A DNA stretch of 64,000 nt from Fibrobacter sp. (GTDB taxonomy: Bacteria > Fibrobacterota > Fibrobacteria > Fibrobacterales > Fibrobacteraceae), in contig JAFVTX010000001.1 in assembly GCA_017503015.1 (NCBI GenBank), positions 1 through 64,000 of the forward strand, written 5' to 3'. This document shows, in pieces, positions 58,116-64,000 of the stretch. Each line of letters starts with the position of its first letter. The stretch's first letter is position 1. Both the position numbers and the translations under genes were made by a program. The notes below the pieces were generated by a model that made no database searches, was not told where the DNA came from, and saw only the letters and a list, made by a program, of their open reading frames with translations.

Positions 58116-58194
58116 ACCGCTACACGTTGATTTCGCAAGCGAATTTAGGAAAAAATTTTTCCGTTGGCAAGGATTTTATCTATTTTTTGCTTAC

Positions 58195-58860
58195 GTGACA
58201 GGCATCGAAGAACAATTCAACGGCAAGAAACTCCTTGTCAAGAAACTCATTCCTTTCGGGTTCACGAAGGAAGGGTCTAACTATGCGCTCGTCCGCGAAA
58301 TACTTGGCGGACAGTTCCGTCTTGAAATCAGAGTGGGACGGGGCAAGAAAGTTTCAGTCAAGGTGTTCGATAACGATTCCGGCGAAGAATACCTACTGTT
58401 TTCGGTGCTTTCCGTGCAGGGGTCCCTCGTGGGTCGCATCCGCAAAGAAGTTTCTGCCATTACGGATAAATTTATTAGCGAATGCTTCGAAACGCAGATT
58501 TTCAAAAGGAAATCAGCGAACGACCTGATTGGCTACGCGGAGCAAAAATACGGAGACAAGCCCGAATATCTGTGGGAACGGTTTCCGCAATTCGCCGCCA
58601 TCCGCAAGCACGAAAACAAGAAATGGTATTGCCTATTGGGGACTGTCGAAAAATCAAAAGTTGGCCTCAAGGGCGACGAGATTATCGAAGTGGCGAACTT
58701 CAAGATAGTCCCGAAGGAATTGCCGGGACTCCTGAAAAAGCCCGGCTACCTCCCCGCATACCACATGAACAAGAAAAGCTGGGTAACGGTCATCCTTGAC
58801 GGAACGGTGCCGCTAACCGAAATCAAGAAATTGCTGGATAAAAGCTATACGCTGGCGTGA
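58195..58860 (+). CDS. MmcQ/YjbR-family protein with N-terminal extension
   Basis: A 221-aa protein. The C-terminal ~110 residues match MmcQ/YjbR (FPQFAAIRKHENKKWYCLLG, EVANFKIVPKELPGLLKKPG, YHMNKKSWVTVILDG, IKKLLDKSY), a cytochrome-c-like alpha/beta DNA-binding-type fold of unclear function. The N-terminal ~100 residues (RLEIRVGRGKKVSVKVFDND) form an extra domain seen in longer members. GTG start at 58195. Cytoplasmic. Confidence 0.85.
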   Translation: MTGIEEQFNGKKLLVKKLIPFGFTKEGSNYALVREILGGQFRLEIRVGRGKKVSVKVFDNDSGEEYLLFSVLSVQGSLVGRIRKEVSAITDKFISECFETQIFKRKSANDLIGYAEQKYGDKPEYLWERFPQFAAIRKHENKKWYCLLGTVEKSKVGLKGDEIIEVANFKIVPKELPGLLKKPGYLPAYHMNKKSWVTVILDGTVPLTEIKKLLDKSYTLA

Positions 58861-59049
58861 ATGACTTATGCTAGCCCAAAAGTTTGTCGGCACCTGTTTT
58901 CAGAAAGTCGATAATTCCTGTAATCAAAAAACCGTTTTCATCGGTATGCACGGGCTAAAGTCATCGCTAGTGGCTAAACGACCGAAAATGACGAAAAAAC
59001 GTCAAATTTTAAGATTTCCGTTTCCCCATCGAAAATTGTAAAAGATGTC

Positions 59050-59530
59050 TTTAACGCTTTGGACGTAGCCTTTTACATTTCCCGTGCAAAAAACAATACT
59101 ATGACAGGGTACGTCCAAACTACAAGGAAGAGCCGATTATGGAATACACATTTGAGGAAAAACGCCTTTTTTCCGAAAAAAAAGAATTTTTCTCCACTTT
59201 CGTGCGCTTTTTAGACTATTTTATGTTATTTTTAGTAAGAAATAGAGAGTTTAGCTCTTGTTCTCTGGCCGAAATCTGCAAATTTCACAAGAACGGGGAC
59301 AAGGCGAACGCTCACGCAGGCATGCCGTTTTGCGGTATGCTTCAGATTGTCGTATCAGCCATTCGGCTGATTTTTGGTCGTGTAGACCAAGGGCAACAGC
59401 CCATTTGGGGCGTGGGTCGTTTGTGTTTATCGTTCTTGGGCAATGCAGAGCCTCGGCTTGAAAAACGCAACGATCTGCGCCTTTTTTGTGTCCTCACAAA
59501 ATTTGGCACGGTTCCTTGTGGAACAGGGGC
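59050..59530 (+). ncRNA. Hairpin-rich region, candidate structured RNA
   Basis: A 733-bp gap (58861-59593) without a convincing gene; an open frame of 138 codons at 59139 runs through it but has no ribosome site and no protein-like pattern. Stems: TTTGGACGTA (59058-59067) with TACGTCCAAA (59110-59119); GCATGCCG-ttttg-CGGTATGC (59320-59340); TCAGCC-attc-GGCTGA plus TTTTT (59355-59375); GGTC-gtgta-GACC (59376-59388); TTTTGTG-tcct-CACAAAA (59484-59501); GTTCC-ttgt-GGAAC (59511-59524). Confidence 0.35.
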
Positions 59531-59593
59531 GAACTCTAAATATCTACATCAATAAACACCAGTATCATCTACTTAAACAACAAGGAGACTTAT

Positions 59594-60718
59594 ATGGGAT
59601 GGTATAAAGAATATCTTAGAGATTTAGCTGAAATAAAAGCCGCAGAGGACAAAAAACAAGGCATGTGGATCGGAGGCGTTATTTGCGGTATTATTGGACT
59701 AGTTTGTTTTATCGTAGCAGCTTCTTCTTGGCATAATTCAGGATATTTACCCGCTGTATTTTTTGGTGCAATTTGGTTATTAATGGTTTTTCTAACATTT
59801 ATTTGTTTTGCAAAAGCTGAAGGTGGATGTGCAGGACTTGTGTTCTGCCTATTTATTGCGGGATGTGACGTAGTTTGCGTAACAAATTCTCTTGATAAAG
59901 TAAGCTCTCAAAAAGAGGAAACCCATCAAACTGAAAAACAAAACAGTATAACTCCTGATTCTGAAAAACCTATTCCAAAAACATTTAACTACCTTAACCG
60001 AGTGAACGACATCAATAACAGTGACGAATTGTCGCAATTCTATTTTGACATTGCTGGTAAGTTTCACAACAACAAAATGGGGCTTAAGGGATCTCAGGAA
60101 CAAATCAATGCCGGCAATGAGTTGATGAGTGTTGTATATGTGTTTTTAGCCCGTTCTGCTAAAAAAGAAACAGATTTAAATGTTGATAACATACGGACTG
60201 CGATTCAAAGCATGTCTAATGTTTCAGATTTTCGAAAGAAGAAGGCTCTTGAAGAGTTGCAATTAGGTATAGACAAAATTAAATCCATAAACAATGAAGT
60301 GGAGCAAAACCAAGCAACAAAAAAAATAGACGAGCAAGTCAATCAATTAGAGGATTCGCAGGAGATTATTTTGAAAAAAGCAATGAAGGAAATCGTTCCT
60401 GCTATGAAATCGTATGCAAAAAAAATAGATGTCTATAAAGCAAAATGCCCTAGCGGGTGTGACGAATACCCATATTGGAATGTAATCGGCTTTAAATCTC
60501 CAAAATCCGCGTTTTTTGAGTTTAAGGATGGTACGGAGATGGGAGGCTTTGATTGGCAACTTGGAATGGAAGCAAAAGAAGATGTTCTTGGTATTACCTG
60601 CCATTGGATAATACGATGCGTTAACAGTGATAAATGCGAATGCAATATTTCTGAAGACTGTAAGAATATCTCGCCCAATCTTAAATCAATATGTGATGTT
60701 GAATATGACGAATATTAG
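59594..60718 (+). CDS. Hypothetical membrane protein with C-terminal Cys-rich domain
   Basis: A 374-aa protein with three hydrophobic segments near the N-terminus (MWIGGVICGIIGLVCFIVAA, AVFFGAIWLLMVFLTFI, GCAGLVFCLFIAGCDVVCV), a long charged helical middle (residues ~115-270), and a C-terminal domain with CPSGCDEYPYWNV, TCHWIIRCVNSDKCECN and a Cys-rich end, probably disulfide-bonded or metal-bound. Not recognised. AT-rich relative to neighbours. Good ribosome site (AAGGAG). ATG at 59594. Confidence 0.75.
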   Translation: MGWYKEYLRDLAEIKAAEDKKQGMWIGGVICGIIGLVCFIVAASSWHNSGYLPAVFFGAIWLLMVFLTFICFAKAEGGCAGLVFCLFIAGCDVVCVTNSLDKVSSQKEETHQTEKQNSITPDSEKPIPKTFNYLNRVNDINNSDELSQFYFDIAGKFHNNKMGLKGSQEQINAGNELMSVVYVFLARSAKKETDLNVDNIRTAIQSMSNVSDFRKKKALEELQLGIDKIKSINNEVEQNQATKKIDEQVNQLEDSQEIILKKAMKEIVPAMKSYAKKIDVYKAKCPSGCDEYPYWNVIGFKSPKSAFFEFKDGTEMGGFDWQLGMEAKEDVLGITCHWIIRCVNSDKCECNISEDCKNISPNLKSICDVEYDEY

Positions 60719-60769
60719 AATCTCCGTAAAAAAAAATACGATGATTGTATTTATAATATTTTTATTTCC

Positions 60770-61390
60770 ATGAAAAGAGTTCTTCTGCTAGCACTCGCAC
60801 TTTCGACCCTAGCTTTTGCCGACAAGCCGACCGGCGTGTGACGTTTCGCCCGCACAAATTCCATGTATTCTACTGCATGGAACCATCCGGGAACCATAAT
60901 CGACCTTGGCGACAAGGAGGTATGCCATTATGTCGGACAGATTAACTTCCCAGTGAACAGTGACGGGCAATGTGACAACATTCTCATACTGCACCTTGCG
61001 AAGGCACAGGCGATGGAGGAGAACGGCAAGATTATCGGACTGTATTGTGCCTACGACTGGTCGTACCCTGACATGGGCGGCAATTTTCTGACCAACGACG
61101 TATACCGCGAGAATTGCCCGGACATTTTGGCTACCGTCAACGGCGGGTTCGACGTGGTTGGAGAATACTGGTTCAAGCCGAAGGAAAACCAGACCATATA
61201 TTACGAAGATGGAGCACCAATCAGACAGACCCTATCGAATACCAGGGAGGTGCTTGACAGGTTCGACAAGAAATACGAGAACCAGATAAGGTATCGCGAC
61301 ACATACGACTGGATACAGCTGAAGCCAGGCTACGGATGGGACCAGTGGGAGCGACCGGGGAGCGTGTATGGGAAACGGATGGGCAAATAA
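60770..61390 (+). pseudogene. Exported-protein gene with in-frame TGA
   Basis: ATG 60770 starts a perfect signal peptide (MKRVLLLALALSTLAFA) followed by DKPTGV, then TGA (60839-60841), then the same frame continues as RFARTNSMYSTAWNHPGT to 61390. The downstream part (from Met at 60863) is intact and Trp/Tyr-rich, but would lack the export signal if translated alone. One base change (CGA or TGG to TGA) explains it; a selenocysteine reading has no support that I see. Function of the mature protein is unknown. Confidence 0.8.
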
Positions 61391-61826
61391 AAAATTTATC
61401 ATCGCCTTTGCGCTTGCCCTGTTTATTTGTGCCTGCGCTACGACACATGACAGGGAGAACTACTTCGACACGCTCGTTTCTGCCAGATTCAACAGCATTA
61501 CGAAAATCCATTGTCTAAACCGGACGGCGCTTTCCGAAGCGACGCGGGCCGAATTCCACGTAAAAGTTCAACAAAGTAGGGATAACCCGTTGCGCGTCTG
61601 TTATGACCTTTCCGGTCGAAAAACCTGCTTCGAGACATCCCGCAACTACACCTATACGGAATGCCGCGAGACAACGCCGCCTTACAAACGTTGTCACGAT
61701 GACCGTTTTGATGGCAACGAGGTCTGGAAAATTTATCACATCGGGGCGGGCGACACCCTGATGCTGGGGAAAGACATTTTCGTAGCCGTCACGGGCGAAG
61801 GATGCTTTGCCGCGGCTAAGCAATAG
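61368..61826 (+). CDS. Hypothetical lipoprotein, Cys-rich
   Basis: A 152-aa lipoprotein: signal KKFIIAFALALFICACATT with lipobox Cys, then a small domain with several cysteines (KIHCLNRT, RVCYDLSGRKTCFE, TECRETTPPYKRCHDD, GEGCFAA) likely forming disulfides. Not recognised. It overlaps the end of the broken exported-protein gene by 23 bp; the ATG at 61368 follows GGGGAG. Probably part of a small operon with the membrane protein at 61830. Confidence 0.7.
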   Translation: MGNGWANKKFIIAFALALFICACATTHDRENYFDTLVSARFNSITKIHCLNRTALSEATRAEFHVKVQQSRDNPLRVCYDLSGRKTCFETSRNYTYTECRETTPPYKRCHDDRFDGNEVWKIYHIGAGDTLMLGKDIFVAVTGEGCFAAAKQ

Positions 61827-61829
61827 GTT

Positions 61830-61982
61830 ATGGAAGCTCTCTTTTTAGCAATGATTGTCGGCATTGTGACCTTATGCCTACTTGCGCTCCTTGTGGTGGC
61901 CACTATAAAGGTGTTTCTTGCCGTTTTGTCGCTTTTGCTTGTTGTTGCGGGATTTATCGTTTTGGGGGTAGCCATCATTTAA
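61830..61982 (+). CDS. 50-aa hydrophobic membrane protein
   Basis: MEALFLAMIVGIVTLCLLAL continuing to a second hydrophobic stretch ending GFIVLGVAII: about two membrane helices and almost no loops. It starts 3 bp after the lipoprotein stop. Such proteins can be small toxins or transporter accessories, but nothing decides this here. Confidence 0.6.
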   Translation: MEALFLAMIVGIVTLCLLALLVVATIKVFLAVLSLLLVVAGFIVLGVAII

Positions 61983-62033
61983 TCCTTTTACTATTATCAA
62001 ATCACATAATAAATGTGTTGAATGTTTTTTTAT

Positions 62034-63887
62034 ATGAGCAAGCAGGACATCTGGAATATTCTCGAGAAAATTGCACCTAAGCCTTATTTTAATTGGGGCG
62101 ACAAACAGTTGATTGCAAATGGAGGATATGCGAAGAGTTCCTGGGATGTAGGCAAGGAAACCCATGAACGGATGTTTGTATTCTATAAGGATATCGAATT
62201 TGCACAAGAATGTTTGCGTCGCGATTATGAAGAACCGACCGAAGACAACGCAATCTTGAAACTGTGCGGTTCCAGGCGCACGGGCAACCGTAGGTTCCCT
62301 CGCTTTGGTTGGCTATTTCCGCAGCAAGGCTGCATTATCGGCCGAGAAGAGTTTCTGAAACATCCAGGAAAAACAAGCGCTTGGCAATCCCTTTACGCTT
62401 TGGTTGCCGAATCGAAAACCGAAGGCCGGCAGAAGGCGTCAATCCTCGCAAAAATCGACAATATGACGAAATGCGACGAATCGAAGAAGCGAGTTTTTGG
62501 AGAAGCTGGCCCTAGGTTCATCCTGGTTCGCAACCATTATCAGGTTCAATTCTCAACAGACGAAATGTCCGCAATCCTCCCCATCCTTTACGAAGCCGCC
62601 ATCCCTGTGCAAAAAATATCTGCAACGGAAACTAGCTTGCCCGAAGACTGGGCCGATAAGGAGGAAACGCCATTAGGCATGTCTTCTTGGGAACAGTTTT
62701 ATTCTGCCGCCAAACAAAAAGAAATCATCGACGCCCTGAGCATCATTTACCGAAAATTTCCAAATCCCAAAATCAAGAACTGGGAATTATTTGCGGATAA
62801 CCGAAATTTCTGGGAAAGCTACGATAAGTTGAAACACGGGGTAAAGGGGCTTGAAATCGAAGACTTGTCCGTGATGGTGGCTCATGTTCTCGCCGAGATA
62901 ACGAAATGTGACGGGAATGGCAGATTGACATTTTTTACGGGGCGAGCAAAAATAGCGAAAAACGGAGCAATCACCTATATCAACGATTTTGGTCTGATTC
63001 GCGAGGCGAACGAATATTACAACAAGATCTACCTACCAAAACTCAAGCCGCATAAATTCGTCAACAGGGATGGCCGCGAAGTATTGACCGCCAGGGGCTT
63101 TGAATACGCAGACACTTTTGCGGCAAGCCTTATCAAGGCGATGTTTGGAAACGGCAAGGGATACGGAATCAGCGGCCCGGTAGAAAGACTGGTGAAGTAT
63201 GCAAACGACATGAGGAAACTTGCGAAGGATTCACCTGTGCGTACAAGAGCTTTGCCAGAGTCGAATCTATTTAAGAATCCAGAAAACCTGCTATTGCTTT
63301 TAAGCAGCATTTCTGTCGGTGAAATACAATCTTTCCCGCAAGAATATGGTTCCATCGCCTATGCGGTTTTCGTTTCTATTTTTCCGAATGCATACGACCG
63401 CTACGAATTTATCGAAGACTACTCTGAATTTTACGAAAAAAACAGTGTAACTGACGGTCGTGACGCCAACCGTAAATTCAATAGCCGCTACAAGTTTCTT
63501 TATGAACCTGCATTCAAGAACAAGAGAAAGCCGAGCTTTACAAACTGTTCGATTCTCGATATGGCGCTCCGCAACGGGGATATGCCAGAATGGTCTTCGA
63601 ATATCATGACCGCACTTTATGAAAACGCCTATGGCAAGAATGATGAGGAAGGCTATAAGAAAAAAACCGAACTATTCCCGATAGCAAAACTAGATGGTTT
63701 GACAAAACTAGGTACTGTGCAATACAGCTACTTTGTTGACGATGTCGAAAAGTACGCTGTTATTCATTTGCAAAATGCGCTAAGAAGTTTCCTTGATAAA
63801 TTTTGCCAAACGAAATCGCCTCGTACTGCGCCCACGAAAAAATTGCCACGGTTGACGGTAGCGGATAATATCCTAATCCTGGAATAG
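62034..63887 (+). CDS. Large hypothetical protein, 617 aa
   Basis: Not recognised. A soluble, charged protein with no signal peptide. Readable landmarks include SKQDIWNILEKIAPKPYFNW at the start, LKLCGSRRTGNRRFPRFGWL, a helical middle (IIDALSIIYRKFPNPKIKNW), and ILDMALRNGDMPEWSSNIM near the C-terminus. No nuclease, ATPase or DNA-binding motif is clear to me. Start at 62034 (ATG) or 62022 (ATG); neither has a strong ribosome site. The upstream TCACATAATAAA recurs at 63942, before whatever follows the window. It might be a defence or phage-type protein given the accessory setting, but this is only a guess. Confidence 0.65.
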   Translation: MSKQDIWNILEKIAPKPYFNWGDKQLIANGGYAKSSWDVGKETHERMFVFYKDIEFAQECLRRDYEEPTEDNAILKLCGSRRTGNRRFPRFGWLFPQQGCIIGREEFLKHPGKTSAWQSLYALVAESKTEGRQKASILAKIDNMTKCDESKKRVFGEAGPRFILVRNHYQVQFSTDEMSAILPILYEAAIPVQKISATETSLPEDWADKEETPLGMSSWEQFYSAAKQKEIIDALSIIYRKFPNPKIKNWELFADNRNFWESYDKLKHGVKGLEIEDLSVMVAHVLAEITKCDGNGRLTFFTGRAKIAKNGAITYINDFGLIREANEYYNKIYLPKLKPHKFVNRDGREVLTARGFEYADTFAASLIKAMFGNGKGYGISGPVERLVKYANDMRKLAKDSPVRTRALPESNLFKNPENLLLLLSSISVGEIQSFPQEYGSIAYAVFVSIFPNAYDRYEFIEDYSEFYEKNSVTDGRDANRKFNSRYKFLYEPAFKNKRKPSFTNCSILDMALRNGDMPEWSSNIMTALYENAYGKNDEEGYKKKTELFPIAKLDGLTKLGTVQYSYFVDDVEKYAVIHLQNALRSFLDKFCQTKSPRTAPTKKLPRLTVADNILILE

Positions 63888-63917
63888 ATTCATCTGATTT
63901 TGTCGTATTTGCTGCAT

Positions 63918-63936
63918 TTTGACATTTAATGTCAAA
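63918..63936. promoter_or_regulatory. Inverted repeat after the 62034 gene
   Basis: TTTGACATT-t-AATGTCAAA, perfect 9-bp arms, 31 bp past the stop. It may be an operator or a weak terminator. Confidence 0.5.
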
Positions 63937-64000
63937 TGAATCACATAATAAACAGCGGTGATTAGAATCAAATAATTTTCCTCTGCAAACGCCCGTGTTA

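Noticed and set aside
59139-59555. 138-codon open frame as a gene
   Set aside because: No ribosome site, no protein-like pattern, and the region is full of hairpins that explain its base order better.
60839-60841. Selenocysteine reading of the TGA
   Set aside because: No SECIS-like stem is evident directly downstream and no selenoprotein family is recognised; nonsense mutation is more likely.

Overview
The window looks like a chromosome segment of a Fibrobacter-type bacterium (Fibrobacterota). The reasons are Ser-rich linkers of the SSSS type in secreted enzymes, a GH43/CBM6 protein with a C-terminal sorting-like domain, many Gly-Cys lipoboxes, and small palindromic repeats scattered between genes. 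This is an inference from style; no rRNA or tRNA gene was seen to confirm it.

Region 1 (about 1-22.2 kb) is a defence and accessory island. Its core (3.0-12.5 kb) is a six-gene, tightly spaced + strand operon: a C5-cytosine methyltransferase, a two-headed GHKL ATPase with a histidine-kinase-like H-box, a receiver-domain protein, a second C5-cytosine methyltransferase, a McrB-like AAA+ GTPase and a LlaJI-type nuclease. The outer four match the known LlaJI/BsuMI restriction-modification layout. The kinase-like ATPase and receiver pair nested between the two methyltransferases is the most unusual feature of the window, and suggests a restriction system with a built-in signalling or switching module.

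The rest of the island holds a DUF1016/YhcG nuclease, three ORF6N (KilA-N-like) genes of which one is broken, an orphan ribbon-helix-helix antitoxin with promoter iterons, two AlbA_2/HATPase_c_4/winged-helix proteins whose interdomain linkers are encoded by tandem repeats, several small unknown proteins, and an AbiE toxin-antitoxin pair whose toxin carries an in-frame stop. A duplicated leader with an intrinsic terminator, a ~200-bp repeat (one copy inverted) and long palindromes inside the ORF6N genes tie the island together and point to repeated recombination.

Region 2 (22.2-39 kb, mostly minus strand) is more ordinary: a LolB-like lipoprotein, a TPR lipoprotein, a PASTA protein, a Crp/Fnr regulator, purA, an alpha/beta hydrolase, a Vat-like acetyltransferase, a MoxR ATPase, lipoproteins, a zeta-type toxin with a short upstream antitoxin, TfoX, a BatD-like protein and a sigma-70 factor. 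Region 3 (39.3-46 kb, + strand) is an envelope operon: SAM methyltransferase, GT4 glycosyltransferase, flippase-like membrane protein, a helicase-acyltransferase fusion, and glutamate racemase.

Region 4 (46-64 kb) contains a Fic protein lacking its catalytic His, an M6 protease, a GH43 arabinanase-like enzyme, a PAP2 phosphatase, a flavodoxin, a SirTM/macrodomain/Rrf2/MBL-fold operon with a clear promoter and operator, an MFS pump with a leader terminator, a hairpin-rich 0.5-kb stretch that may be a structured RNA, a secreted protein gene broken by an in-frame TGA, and several unknown proteins.
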